A DNA stretch of 64,000 bases from Hygrocybe punicea (lineage: Eukaryota > Basidiomycota > Agaricomycetes > Agaricales > Hygrophoraceae). The stretch is from NCBI GenBank assembly GCA_963556145.1, contig OY744469.1, positions 4,374,767 to 4,438,766 on the forward strand, in the 5' to 3' direction. Position numbers and translations under genes: made by a program. This document shows positions 12,901-22,943 of this stretch, one piece after another (positions within the stretch are counted from its first letter, which is position 1; each line of letters begins with the position of its first letter). A model generated the notes under the pieces. It saw only the letters and a program-made list of their open reading frames with translations, had not been told where the DNA came from and made no database searches.

Positions 12901-13812
12901 AAACAGACGGAGCGTGTCAATTGACATGTCCCCGTTCTTCGCGAGGTAGGTAGCACACGCGGACGCCCATGGGAAGTGCCTGGCTCCAACCCAACCTCGC
13001 AAAAACAGACGGAGTGCCCCCCCATCTACCTCGTGAGGGTGACAGCCGCGTCAATTGATGCGTGTCTGGCCCGTGCGAGGTATTTGGAGGTTGGTTCACG
13101 GTTCGAACCACATTTGAACACAGACCGAACACCGTGGAACCGTTCGACATGGTTCCGGTTCGGGTTTGGCATTTGGCTGAACCGAACCAATGGTTCTGGT
13201 TCCGGTTTTTCAAAAATAGCAAAAAACCAGACCGAACCGAACTTCGGCAACACTAGCCAAGATAAAGATTGCCTTCAAAAGTGTCGAGAGGCCTTGACAT
13301 CTTGGCGAGCCAAGATCTGGCAAGACGAATATGTGGACTGCATTTGGGGTCCCGAAACCCTCATGTCTGACACCATCCTCACAAAGATAGCACAGAGGGC
13401 TCACCTGCAAACTCACATGGATATCCAAAATGAAGTCCCAGAATGGATCTGGGCTGATGAATATGGCGAAGCTGTCCTCAAGTTGCTAGAGCCCATCAAT
13501 CAAGAGTGGCGTGACGAGAAGGAATGGTTGAAACAAGAGGAAAAGGCCAAAAAAGTGAGAGAATCCACAGAACACAAGAAAATCAATTACCAACAGCGGC
13601 TTGCATGAAAGCGTGAGGAGACTGCCCAGCGTAAAGCAGCAAAAGTGGCCGAGAAAGCCCAGAAGGCATTCACAGAAGGAGATTGGGCAAATGTACTGGT
13701 GTATCCCACTCCCCAAAATGGGTATGTTGGGTATCTGCATCCCGCGATCAATGCCTATGCTCTTCCTTCATACAGTCTTCCTCACTCTATTCCCCCAGCC
13801 TTCACACCTTGA
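9931..13812 (+). pseudogene. RecQ-like ATP-dependent DNA helicase, decayed and interrupted by a hAT element
   Basis: Exons 9931-10320, 10373-10447, 10500-11126, 11163-11539 and 11595 onward, split by the insertion at 11852-13255 and its duplicated site, then resuming at 13264. Motif I (AGTGSGKT), the motif Ia region (VLVLSPLNALEAEQ), motif II, motif IV (QTIIFFNSRDLAYKG), motif V (ILCATEAAGMGMDIP) and the Cys-rich zinc-binding tail (RCCDICV) are all in order, as in RecQ helicases. Two key sites are changed: motif II reads NEAHCISEWG instead of DEAHCISQWG, and motif VI reads IQRSRRAGCD where relatives have a QRxGRAGRxG pattern. Past the insertion the frame runs to a TGA at 13606, then is open again to 13812 with a clear coding pattern (a K-R-E-E-T-A-Q-R-K-A-A-K-V-A-E-K-A-Q-K segment), so that TGA looks like a decayed codon, probably Arg. 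Catalytic loss is inferred. It is convergent with the DUF6589 gene. Confidence 0.8.
11852..13255 (+). mobile_element. Non-autonomous hAT element hAT-1 (1404 bp), TSD GCCAAGAT
   Basis: Flanked by the exact 8-bp duplication GCCAAGAT at 11844-11851 and 13256-13263. Ends are inverted repeats TAG TG(A/T)TGCCGAAGTTCGG, matching the TAGNG start and 8-bp TSD of hAT elements. Subterminal regions are full of GGTTC/GAACC repeats. Internally there is an AG-to-GT bounded low-complexity exon (about 12229-12714; CAG/CAA-rich, ending ..VVCPPTGPG before a GTACGT donor), preceded by an intron starting GTAAGTAATGG, then roughly 110-bp units containing the palindrome TCAATTGA and CTCGCGAAAACAGACGGAG. No transposase is present. 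Removing the element and one TSD restores the helicase frame exactly. Confidence 0.9.
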
Positions 13813-13888
13813 ATTTGGTCTGAATATTATTGATTCTGTTCCATACCAGTATTACACGCAGACCAACATGTAACTAGACCAATAGAAG

Positions 13889-16547
13889 CTAGTATTCCGA
13901 CCAGTCCTCTTCAAGCGGCCATTTATCAACCCTGTTCAACAGCCATTTTTCCATTGTTTTCCCAAGTTTTGTTCCTTCTGAGCCGATCTTGAGGTAGTCA
14001 GATGTGGTGTCCTTGGTGCCGAGTTTTCGACCAACTTTGAATTGATGGAGCTTTGACTGATGGTGGGATTCTTGTAGAACTTGAATGTCCTTCTCTTTTT
14101 CTGGGGATGTGTGAGATTTTCCTCGCAGGTAATGATTTACCTCAGCCTCAACATGGTCCTTGACTTTTCGTTGGCATGGGATCGAGGCGGACATTTTCCC
14201 TATGAATTCCCACTCTGCATATGGCCCTGTGGCAGCAAATGTGTGCTGAACAGAGACAAGGTCATCAATAACATGAGAAACCAGGAGAAACCTCACACCT
14301 TAATGTCACGAACATTGTGCTCTTGAAGTAAGTCAATCGGTGAGAATGTGTCACGCTTGCCAGTGGTGTTCACCACCCAGCAGTGCTTCATAACAAAAGC
14401 CCTTGTAAAGCACATCAGTTTCGGTTGAGAAGGGGGCTGGAATCTCACTTGACATCATCTGGCCATTCATGGTGAAGCCCTTGTAAGATTTCCAATATCT
14501 CAATCACATAGTTCTTGTTGCTGCCACCAGCGAATCGGAACAGGAGACGAGGTAAGTGGTCTTGCATGCCGCTGACATCACCATGCTGTATAGCATGGTC
14601 AAGGTCAATATAAAACAATGCATCCCAAATGAATTGCATCGACTGATGCTTCAGGTCATCGTGGTTCTTTCCAGAGGATACCAGGTCTGATGTGACCTCC
14701 TTTACATTTGTTTTTGCAAGTGTGTGGAGTTGTTCTGGCGTTTGATGATGAAGGGCTTCGATTTTGTCAACCTTGCCAACAATACACCAAAGATCACGGA
14801 CATGGGCTTCCATGATATGGTACAAGGCATCTTGAAAATTGTAGTGGAAGTTGCCTTGCACACTTGGTGCATGAAGACCTTTGTGCTTGAGAAGATCAAA
14901 GTCGCGGATAAGGACAAACCCAGCACGGGTACCATAGTATTGGCGATGTAGTGAACTCTCGAATGCTATAAGGGTGTGGAACCACCCAGCAATGGGCAGG
15001 AGAAATGACATTCGTTCGAGAGATGTCAGATCTTGAGAATGAAACCTCTGCAGACCGCGAAGTCTTGAGACTGTAAGCTGATCACCAACCCAGACAATAA
15101 GGTGATCCTCTCCGAGGTTTTTTTGTTGCTTGGGGGAGTCGAACTTGAGTTGCTTCCACCATTCGCTAAGGACTCGATCGTTCCCCTCATATGAAGCTTC
15201 CTCAATGTGCACCGTGTTGAGCATGAATTGGCAAGCGGTGTGCTGAGGGCCAACAGGAAGGAGATCTTGTGAAAAGGGGTGCTTGAAAATGGCGTGATTC
15301 TTTTTTGAGTAACTCTGGAAATCAAAAGCCGGCGCTCCAGTGAGAAATGAGAGTATATGAGAGGCTAGCTGCAGGGAGATATTGGGTCCAGCCTTGTGAT
15401 CGAGCTTCAGGATGTCTTTGAAGGTGATTCGAGTGCTCGCAGCAGCTTTGTGCTCTCGGAAACAGCATGCATCAGGCCTGATAGCCGCAGGATCTTTAAG
15501 AATCAAGATTGTTGCCGCTGTGCCGCTGTCAAAGTGACTCTGGTTGTTCAGCCTTTGTTCATAGACCCGGAATGGAAGATTGATGTTATCATGAGTTCCA
15601 TACCAAGTGTACTTTTGAATATTTTTGTGAAGCTCCGTTGGACACGTTCAGACAAGTCCCTAATCGCCACATAAGCCCATTTGTGACTCATGGTGATACC
15701 GAGAGCACTAAGTGTATTGAAAGCCTTAGCAGCCAGTCCACAACTCTTGAAATAGACAGTCAGAAGTTTCAGAATCTTGTTGTGGTGATGCGAGTGTGAG
15801 AAGGAAGCCATTGAGACCATGGTAAGAATAGTCTGACAGATAGTGTGTAGTCAATAGTCATAGCACCGAAAATCTGAACAGACCACATCGGGACTTTTCA
15901 TTGTGTTCCTTTTCTCTTGTTTCCAGGTGTGGGAGGCATTACGGAGGATTTTCCAGAGTGTCACAGGGTGCAGTCGACTGTACTTCTTCAATAAGACCTT
16001 GCCATTTAATTGCCAAAAGCGATTCCTCAGATAGATCTTGCCTCGGAAGGGAGAGAGTCGGTTCAAGTGCCTGTATTTCGTTGTCAATCAGGTCAGAGAC
16101 GGTTTGAATTGCCCAGCCTGTCATAGCTTCCTTTGCTGCCTTTGTCCGGATTCCGGTGTCATGCTGCCGAGAGGGTTGGTGCCAGTTAGAAAGAATGCTT
16201 CCTAGTTCCTCGCTGTGCATCAGAGTTGTCCTCTCATGCACGGCTTTCATGCTGCATTTAAGCTTGTCGTTGTTCCAGCTCAAAGCCCAGAGAAACAGTG
16301 TCAAGTTAAGCCGCTCGTCGTCCATCTTCTGCAAGACTCTGAGAACACGTTTGTGAGTGTCGCCAGACTGTTCTAGAGCTCTTCATAATGCCCTGGTCTG
16401 CTGCAGGCCTGGCCGATCATGGTTCCGGATTTGAGTTGGTAGAGGTGATTGCAGAAGCTGTGCCCATGTCTCGGAACTGCTCGTAAAGAAGCCAGAGTCA
16501 TTCAAAGAGTCTCCAGAGGTGTCTGGCTCTGGTTCGGACAGAGGCAT
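13889..16547 (-). pseudogene. DUF6589 domain protein, decayed
   Basis: Exons on the minus strand: 16547-15884, 15832-14449, 14401-14299 and 14245-13889. It is recognised as an agaricomycete DUF6589 protein by blocks such as LTMVSMASFSHSHHHNKI, FRVYEQRLNNQSHFDSGTAA, QFMLNTVHIEEASYEGNDRV, VGDQLTVSRLRGLQRF, QYYGTRAGFVLIRDFDLL, LLFRFAGGSNKNY and, after short introns, PIDLLQEHNVRDIK and EWEFIGKMSASIP. The function of this domain is unknown to me. Defects: an in-frame TGA at 16385-16383 where a Trp-like position sits (L-stop-R-A-L-E), a one-base shift near 15965 between S-T-A-P and T-L-W-K-I-L-R-N, and another near 15600 before the H-D-N-I-N-L-P-F-R-V block. It is convergent with the helicase (about 75 bp between gene ends), and its start lies next to the right terminal repeat. 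Confidence 0.75.
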
Positions 16548-16605
16548 GAGGAAGAAAACACATATATTTCATAGCACTCGACGACGCGATTGTGCTAGTA
16601 TTTGG

Positions 16606-16631
16606 GTCACATGACCACCACTCTACACCCA
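16606..16631 (-). repeat. Right terminal inverted repeat of helicase/DUF6589 unit
   Basis: 26 bp; the reverse complement reads TGGGTGTAGAGTGGTGGTCA then TGTGAC, matching 9905-9930 at 23 of 26 positions. Confidence 0.6.
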
Positions 16632-16965
16632 CTGTGTTGAACATCACCTCTGAGACATTCCATCATGCTGACGTTGTCTTATGGTGTCAGATGTTTCGGC
16701 AACCTCCGAAAATCACGTGGAATGTCTGGGACGAGACTACTGCTATTAGTAACGAGCCTGAATCTGTGAATCTTTGGTTGCAAATTGTATTGTACACAAA
16801 GTCATGTGATGTAACTGCAGCGAAACACGTGACATTGACGAACGCGTTGTTTATATGTATTGATGCTGTATTTCTGCCATTCATCTCATCATTAGAAACA
16901 GTGAGCTCGCTGGTCGACTCATCACTCGGTGCACATCGAGATCGTTCTCGCCGTTTCCCATCACT

Positions 16966-19962
16966 ATGTTCCGACTTGTCTTGTACATCTTTATTGCGGC
17001 GGGACCAGTGTTCTCCACAGTTTCTTTGCTGAACCCGCTCAACGCACAACTACCTCCAGTCGCCCGGGTCGACGACTTATTTTCTTGGACAATATCTCCC
17101 AAAACATTTGAGTCCTCGGATGGTACTATCCAATATACAGCTTCCTTTGTGTCTACCTGGCTCTCTTTTGATCCTTCTACGCAGACTCTGCATGGTACTC
17201 CTTCCGCCCAGGATGAAGGCACCCAGGAAGTTACCGTAATGGCGGACGACGGCACATCTTCTGTGTCCTCAGGTGTAACATTGTGTATCACGTCGCTCCA
17301 ACCACCAATCCTCCGTATTCCTATCGAAGCCCAGTTCTACGAAAGCAATCCGTCACTGTCCTCTGTCTTCGTCGTGTCCCCTGGTTCGGCTATTGCCACA
17401 ACCATCCCCACCTTGCGTGTTCCTCCCGGGTGGTCTTTCAGTATCGGATTTCGGGGTGACACGTTTGATGCATACAATGATCTATTCTACAACGCTCTGC
17501 AAGCGGACGGATCGGCGCTCTTCGACTGGATCGAATTCAGTCCAAAGACAATTGTTTTCAGTGGAGTCGCTCCTGGAAAGTGCGATACATCATTCCCGCA
17601 GACTGTGTCTTTGGCCTTGCATGCTTCTGATCACGATGGCTACACTTCATCATTGCTCCCCTTTAACCTTGTGATCACGTCACATGAACTTTCGCTGCCG
17701 ATGCCGTCTCTGCCTACCATGAATATCACCGCAAATACGCCATTCAGTCTTATCCTGTCATCGCCAGATGACTATTATGGTGTCCTCGTGGACGAGAGAC
17801 CTATTCAGCCCCATGATATCCTTGGACTGTTCATTGATGTCTCTCAATATGCTGGCTGGCTGAAGTACGATGAAACAAGTAGAACTCTAAGCGGAACTCC
17901 ACCTGATGGTCTTCCCAGCTTGGGCCATTTACTTCCCGTGATGCTCACCGCAACTTTCAACCAAACTCTCCATACCAATGTCTCTCTGGCGATTGTTCCT
18001 TCCTATTTTGCCTTGTCGACGTTGCCGCCGATACAAGCGGTTATTCACCAGAATATACATTTCAACTTGGTTCAGGACTTTTCAAATACGACATTAATAT
18101 TGGGGCAGCAGAGCGACGTTAATCTGACGGCAGAGTTTTACCCCGAAGCTGCGAGTGACTACTTGTATTTCGACCCTGAAATGGCCCAGCTGACAGGAAC
18201 CATCCCTGCCAATTACTCTTCGTCGTCTGGCTTCCGCATCAGTGTCACCTTTACTGCCTACTCCCACATCACGCACTCTACGTCCCACACATCTATGGAA
18301 ATTTTACCCCCATTATATACGACCAAAGATGTCAGCCACTCCCATCCCCACGGTCTTTCGGCATCTGCTCACGCACAACTTGTCCTGGGGTTGGCAATTG
18401 CATTTGGTCTTGTCGGTGGGTTGGCCCTTTTAGGAACTCTGTTAGCAGCGATCAGGCACTGTGCGAGAGTGAGTGATACCGCTCTTGGTGCCGAGGCTGC
18501 CAGAAATGCCTGGACGGACAGTGATCGTAAATGGTATGGTCTTGGCGTTGACAATGGCGACGGTAGCAATGGGTATGGATGGACCGAGAAAGCCGGAAGG
18601 CCTGCTATGGATATTGATAATCCTTTCGACTCCGGGCAATCACGAGGCGGATATGAGAATTATGGCGCGCTCGGCCTTGGTCTGCAACGTATCTTAACGC
18701 GAACACCTTCCAATCCCCAGTCCAACAATGTCTTGGGTGTTCATGTGCGAAGCCCGGGTGCCGTCATGCGCAAAGCTGAATTTCTCGGCAAGATCAAGGA
18801 GACCGTACGAAAAGTGAGCGACAAGTATACACATGGAAAATCTGCTTCTAGGCGACCAGTCATCGGGAAGCCGTTATTGGTGACTCCAACAAGTATTATC
18901 ATGAGTGACAAGGACGAGGAATCGCCATTTAAGGATGCGGCGGTGCTCGACGAACCTTCCGTTGGCCCTTTCGAGGAAGTCGACTTCAGGAGCTATGCCG
19001 CTAGCACTGTCAACACCCTCACGGATTCCCCCACCTCGTCCACTGAAGATAGATCAATTCCTAGAAGGCGGGCTGATTTTGCTCCAGCAAAATCGCCGAT
19101 GGTTCACTTCGAGGATTCTTCTGGTCCAGGGAGGACGCGAAAATTATCTACAGACTCTGACTCTTCTCTGGGTTCAAACGCTTCGGCAATGACGCATGCA
19201 GCGGAGGCGATCGTGCAGACGGCGACGAGAACTACTAGTGTTAGGAGCGCAAAGAGTGGCAGTGCTGTTTCTTATCAGTCTCTTCTCTTAGAAAGTCCTC
19301 AAGTCACTGGCACACGACCACGGTTGATGCCTTTCACGAGCGCTACTCGTGTCCCGGTGCCGCGGTTACCTTCGTCTCCACTTGTTCCAGACGCCAGCGA
19401 CTCGGGTAGAGGGGGGAACAGAAACTCCGTAGTGAACCAGAGGGTGGCGAGTCAGAGCGCAAAAGTGATTGAAATGGACAAGGGCACAAGTCTAGATGAA
19501 CTCAGCATTGGCATACACTATGTCCGCAGTCTGGGAGGCGATCATCAAACCTCTGCTGGAAATACTTCTGCGGTCTTTTACACGGAGCCTTCCACGCCTA
19601 CCATTTCTACCAACGTGCGGTCGTCGTTCTCATCTTTGGCATCGTCACGTCAGGGGAATGGATTACGTGGTGGAAAGGTGAAGAGAATTTTGGTGAGAAC
19701 CGGGGAAACGTTTAAGTTCCGAGTTGCTGTGAACGGGGACTTTGGAGGCGGAACATTGGTGGCTCGCTTGATTTCAGGCCGACCCATCCCCCAATTCTTA
19801 GAAGTCGATTTGGAAGAAGCTGTTCAACGGAGAGGAGCCGTGGAATTTTCTGGTATGCCAGCTGCCAGGGATATCGGGGAGGTGAATGTCGGGGTGTATA
19901 CTTGTGAGAATGGAGAGTGCGTGGCGAGGGTGATTGTAGATGTTGTTGGAAGGAGTTCCTAA
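16966..19962 (+). CDS. Axl2-like cadherin-type single-pass membrane protein
   Basis: Single exon, 998 codons, start at 16966 chosen because it opens with a hydrophobic signal peptide (LVLYIFIAAGPVFSTVSLL). The extracellular part (about residues 25-465) is a series of dystroglycan-type cadherin-like (CADG) repeats with the recurring W-L-x-F/Y-D-x-x-x-x-T-L-x-G-T-P/I-P pattern, e.g. WLSFDPSTQTLHGTP, WLKYDETSRTLSGTPP, YLYFDPEMAQLTGTIP. One membrane segment is near residues 469-494 (LVLGLAIAFGLVGGLALLGT), then a long Ser-rich cytoplasmic tail; a last CADG-like module sits near the C terminus (P-x-F-L-E-V-D-L-E..FSGMP). In yeast, Axl2 marks axial bud sites and interacts with septins. In an agaricomycete a role in polarity or septation is inference. 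The frame is intact, so this is a host gene. Confidence 0.8.
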   Translation: MFRLVLYIFIAAGPVFSTVSLLNPLNAQLPPVARVDDLFSWTISPKTFESSDGTIQYTASFVSTWLSFDPSTQTLHGTPSAQDEGTQEVTVMADDGTSSVSSGVTLCITSLQPPILRIPIEAQFYESNPSLSSVFVVSPGSAIATTIPTLRVPPGWSFSIGFRGDTFDAYNDLFYNALQADGSALFDWIEFSPKTIVFSGVAPGKCDTSFPQTVSLALHASDHDGYTSSLLPFNLVITSHELSLPMPSLPTMNITANTPFSLILSSPDDYYGVLVDERPIQPHDILGLFIDVSQYAGWLKYDETSRTLSGTPPDGLPSLGHLLPVMLTATFNQTLHTNVSLAIVPSYFALSTLPPIQAVIHQNIHFNLVQDFSNTTLILGQQSDVNLTAEFYPEAASDYLYFDPEMAQLTGTIPANYSSSSGFRISVTFTAYSHITHSTSHTSMEILPPLYTTKDVSHSHPHGLSASAHAQLVLGLAIAFGLVGGLALLGTLLAAIRHCARVSDTALGAEAARNAWTDSDRKWYGLGVDNGDGSNGYGWTEKAGRPAMDIDNPFDSGQSRGGYENYGALGLGLQRILTRTPSNPQSNNVLGVHVRSPGAVMRKAEFLGKIKETVRKVSDKYTHGKSASRRPVIGKPLLVTPTSIIMSDKDEESPFKDAAVLDEPSVGPFEEVDFRSYAASTVNTLTDSPTSSTEDRSIPRRRADFAPAKSPMVHFEDSSGPGRTRKLSTDSDSSLGSNASAMTHAAEAIVQTATRTTSVRSAKSGSAVSYQSLLLESPQVTGTRPRLMPFTSATRVPVPRLPSSPLVPDASDSGRGGNRNSVVNQRVASQSAKVIEMDKGTSLDELSIGIHYVRSLGGDHQTSAGNTSAVFYTEPSTPTISTNVRSSFSSLASSRQGNGLRGGKVKRILVRTGETFKFRVAVNGDFGGGTLVARLISGRPIPQFLEVDLEEAVQRRGAVEFSGMPAARDIGEVNVGVYTCENGECVARVIVDVVGRSS

Positions 19963-20158
19963 TTCATAGACCAGGCTTTAATCCTACCAACCCTGTACTT
20001 TTTAGACGTAGATAATAATTGCACGTGGCCTCAGATTCCAGATTCTCCGAGTCGCTGTAACAATGCTCCACTATGTAGCTCAACTTACTATGTAGCTCAA
20101 CTTTCAACAGACATCACAGCCTCCTAACCCGTCCTTAGGCCTTAGACGTGTTTATTTC
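19963..20158. other. 3' flank of Axl2-like gene
   Basis: No gene. Near 20070-20102 a CTATGTAGCTCAACTT segment is tandemly duplicated. Confidence 0.4.
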
Positions 20159-20306
20159 GCGACTGTAGTATAAATCTCAGTCGTTGTTGACTAAGTTGCA
20201 ATGTACCTGTAGTATAAATCTAGTACAGGGATTAGTACGTGTAAGTGTAATTGTGTGGTGGTGTGGACATACCTCAGTCGTTGTTAGAGTAAACGACTGA
20301 GGTATT
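20159..20306 (-). repeat. Copia 3' LTR
   Basis: Direct-repeat partner of 24284-24440. It contains the hairpin CCTCAGTCG..CGACTGAGG near its outer edge and a repeated GTAGTATAAATCT motif. Confidence 0.7.
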
Positions 20307-21211
20307 GGAAGAATATCCACAGCACAGATTCTAAATACTAGATATAAATTCCACTGTTGAACCCCAGTGAAAGTCCACCTATCTAGAAACTTTTAGGCAG
20401 TATAACTTCCATGAAAATATAATTCAGGAATTTAAATAGATTTCTGCACCCTGAGTAGATGTTTCGCCATTAAGATCCTTAAAAAAACATTGCGATTTCG
20501 AATAGAAAACATTGCGATTGATTGTGTACGATTAAGAGCTGTCTAGGCACTGCCCCCTATGCTGCTGCCACACTCCCCGCTCCCCCTGCTCTGCTGCCCA
20601 ACCACCCTGCTGTCTGTTCCCATTCTGCGCTTCCCAGCTCCCCCACTCCATTCCATCATCCCCTCTCCTTGTCCTCCCCTCCATCCCACCGTCCCAGCCA
20701 TCAAGTCGTTGCTTCTTCGCCTCCGGTTCCCCTCCATCCGATCGGTCCATGGCATCAAACGGCAAGGTCTTGAACCCATCAGATTTGCAGCCACAGCACT
20801 CCTGGCATGCCTTGTGGAATGCATCCGGGAGGACCTTGGCGATCTTGGATGTCAGGATGAGCTCTGTCGTGGTGAGCTGGGTGACCTCGAGCACGTGGCA
20901 CAGGCCACGCTTGTGGTTGGATTCTGGTAGGACCTGGTTGCAGAGGAGGAATCACAGGAAAAACAACACAAGGCGTGGCATGGTGATCGATACTTGCCAA
21001 TTTCACTGCTGTGGGTCCTTCCACCAGGGTGTGGACAGCGGGTGTATGTGGTCTTGAGAGATCTTTCTGCAATGGCACCCGTGGCGACACGGCCTGGGAC
21101 GTCAGGTTAATATCTGTACAACAACATACATTGGGGATGCCGTACTTGCAAGGTATGTGTAGTCTGCGTGTGATGGCCGGGGAAAGAGGTCTACTCATGT
21201 GGACGCTGGTC
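20307..21211 (-). other. Unidentified sequence between PKA fragment and 3' LTR
   Basis: A minus-strand open frame (20894-20532) encodes a Cys-containing segment (ACQECCGCKSDGF) followed by Arg/Gly/Asp-rich low complexity; I recognise no family. The stretch 20307-20530 shows nothing. It contains no RT or RNase H motifs, so it is foreign to the copia element. Confidence 0.35.
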
Positions 21212-21510
21212 CTCATTTTTTACGAGGAGGGCGATGGTCGGGCATGTAGTCGAAGCACGGAAACTGTACGCCAAAGGGGTCATCTGCAGGTACGGCTGCA
21301 TCGTCTTCTGAGTACTTGTCGAATCTGTGCCAAAAAAAAACGGTAGGTTTAACCCAAGGAAAGCGGAGGGGGGCTTACGCGCTTGCATCACCCTCTCCCG
21401 TTATCTTGGGCAGATAGGGTGCAGTTATCTCTCTATTGGCTAGTTTCTCCCAGTTGACCTTGCGGAATCATGCATGAGCAAAGACATCACCACTGGCAGC
21501 ATCGTGCCCT
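21212..21510 (-). pseudogene. Fragment of PKA catalytic subunit gene (C-terminal exons)
   Basis: Minus strand. The first part reads GDVFAHA-stop-FRKVNWEKLANREI, then APYLPKITGEGDAS; an intron at 21378-21325 (GTAAGC..CACAG, 54 nt) joins it to FDKYSEDD, DDPFGVQFPCFDYMP and a stop at 21212. This is the end of the kinase domain plus the AGC C-terminal tail of cAMP-dependent protein kinase (H-x-W-F, REI-x-x-P-Y-x-P-K, acidic FDxYxEDD). The Trp of HAWF is TGA here. The kinase core is missing, so it cannot act as a kinase. It is in the same orientation and frame as the copia integrase tail just upstream, and the intron is retained. Confidence 0.7.
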
Positions 21511-21737
21511 GCCTGGGGCACAGTCGTTGGATGCGGGATCCATGATGTTGTGTCTCGTGCTTTGTTGTTGGTTTTGGTTACGCTTGGTGCCTGGGCTTGT
21601 CGCGGTGGTTGGTCTGCATCCTCGGCCGGGCCAATGATTATGGGTTCCTTATCGATGCTCGTCTGTGAGGCGTCATCCTCATTGTTGTCAGGTGCTGTCC
21701 CTCGTGGTTCAGCTTGTGCCGAGTTGTAGCGTCCGTT

Positions 21738-22800
21738 TCATTCGTGGGGTGGCCAAAACATGGTCTCCCACTGGTCCTCGGGCTCGTTTGAGTGGTTGGT
21801 GCGTAGGCTTTCGGGCAATGTTCCGTATTCGTCGAACTTTACATGCCTGGATGTGAAGATGCGTTTGGTTTTGGTATCTAGTAGAAGGTACACCTTTTTC
21901 TCATGTGGATATCCGATGAGGATGCATTTAGTGGCCCTTTCATCAAACTTTCCTTTCCAGTGTGCCTTTTGGATGAGTGCGTAGGCTGGGCAACCGAAGG
22001 GGCAGAATAGCGAGATGTCGACTGGTCTGTCTGTTAATTTTGTGTACGGGGTCTGTCCTCTGATTCTGGATGCTGGTGATCGTGCGATGAGGTGAGCTGC
22101 CGTTGCCATGGCGTACGTCCAGAAGTGTTTTGGGAGTCCAGATGTGACTAGCATGGCGATGGTTTTGGTGATGAGTGTCTGGTTCACTCTCTCAGCGATG
22201 CTGTTAGATTCTGGTGTGTCGGGCGCTGTCGTTTGGTGGAACACTCCTTCGGTTTTTAGTTTGGCTTTAAATTCTTTGCTGCCGTATTTGCTGCCTCCGT
22301 CCGTGATGAAGAAGCGCATCCAGCCTTTGCCAAATAGTATGGTGTCCATTTCGACCTTGAAGAATGCTTGCACCTCTGACTTCCATGTTTCGTATAGTTT
22401 CTTGACGTCCGACTTTCGTTTTGCGAATAGTACCCATGTGTGTCTGGACCACAGGTCGACGAACGTTACCCAATATCGGTAGCTGTTGCGCAATGTGGGT
22501 GTCACCGGTCCTCCAACGACGGAGTGGACTATGTCGAGTGGGCCTCTTGTGATGGTTTCGCTTCACTTGAAGGGCAGCTTTTTCATTTTGCCCATGACGC
22601 AGGGCTCGCAGAATTCGGGTATGCCAGTGAGGGTGTCGATGTCCTTGATTTGTCCTTTTGCTACCATCCTTTTCAGCCAGTGTGTGCCGATGTGTCCCAT
22701 GCGACGGTGTAGGGTATTTATGTCCATGCGAAGAGGGCACCTGACGGGCTTCCTAGGGATTGCACTTGTAGATGGTATAGTCCTTTCCATCCGAATCCAT
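21738..22800 (-). pseudogene. Copia pre-integrase and integrase region, decayed
   Basis: Minus strand. The GAG-pre-integrase zinc module (LHRRMGHIGTHWLKRM .. EFCEPCVMGKMKKLPFK) is followed by a TGA and then the integrase core. The first catalytic region reads HSVVGGPV where HSDVxGP is expected, so the first Asp is Val. The second Asp (ITDGGSKYGS) and the Glu (NSIAERVNQT) are present, followed by copia-typical CPFGCPAYALIQ and KCILIGYPHEKKVYLL. The open frame ends at 21738, but its linker continues in frame to about 21510, where it meets the PKA fragment. A TGA before the core sits where Arg fits, as CGA to TGA. Confidence 0.75.
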
Positions 22801-22943
22801 CATAGCGCCATCATGATGGTGTTGCGTTTGTGTATTACGCGTCCCCCTCGTTCATCAAATATTGATATGTGCCCAGCTTTACTGAGTTGGCTCACGGATA
22901 CCAATGTTATCCGGAAGGTGGGTATGAGCAGGGTGTTGTGGAG

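Larger units (their letters stand above)
9905..16631. mobile_element. Candidate mobile unit: RecQ-like helicase and DUF6589 gene inside terminal inverted repeats
   Basis: Seen directly: a 26-bp segment at 9905-9930 (core GGGTGTAGAGTG, ending GGTCATGTGAC) is repeated in inverse orientation at 16606-16631 with 23 of 26 positions identical. The segments lie immediately outside the two convergent genes: the helicase ATG is at 9931, the first base after the left repeat, and the DUF6589 start (16547) is about 60 bp inside the right one. Without the nested hAT element (1404 bp) and its extra duplication the unit is about 5.3 kb. No target-site duplication is obvious. Inference: the pair moves, or once moved, as one element. 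Alternative: the repeats are shared promoter motifs, since GTCATGTGAC is itself a palindrome. Both genes are decayed, so this copy is probably dead. Confidence 0.5.

Noticed and set aside
9905..16631. Target-site duplication for the helicase/DUF6589 unit
   Set aside because: Flanks GATTGATG and ACTGTGTT share only a loose TTGA; not enough to claim.
20159..20306. Exact TG..CA ends and a 5-bp target duplication for the copia LTRs
   Set aside because: Bases flanking the two repeats do not match and no TG/CA ends are shared, so no duplication is claimed.
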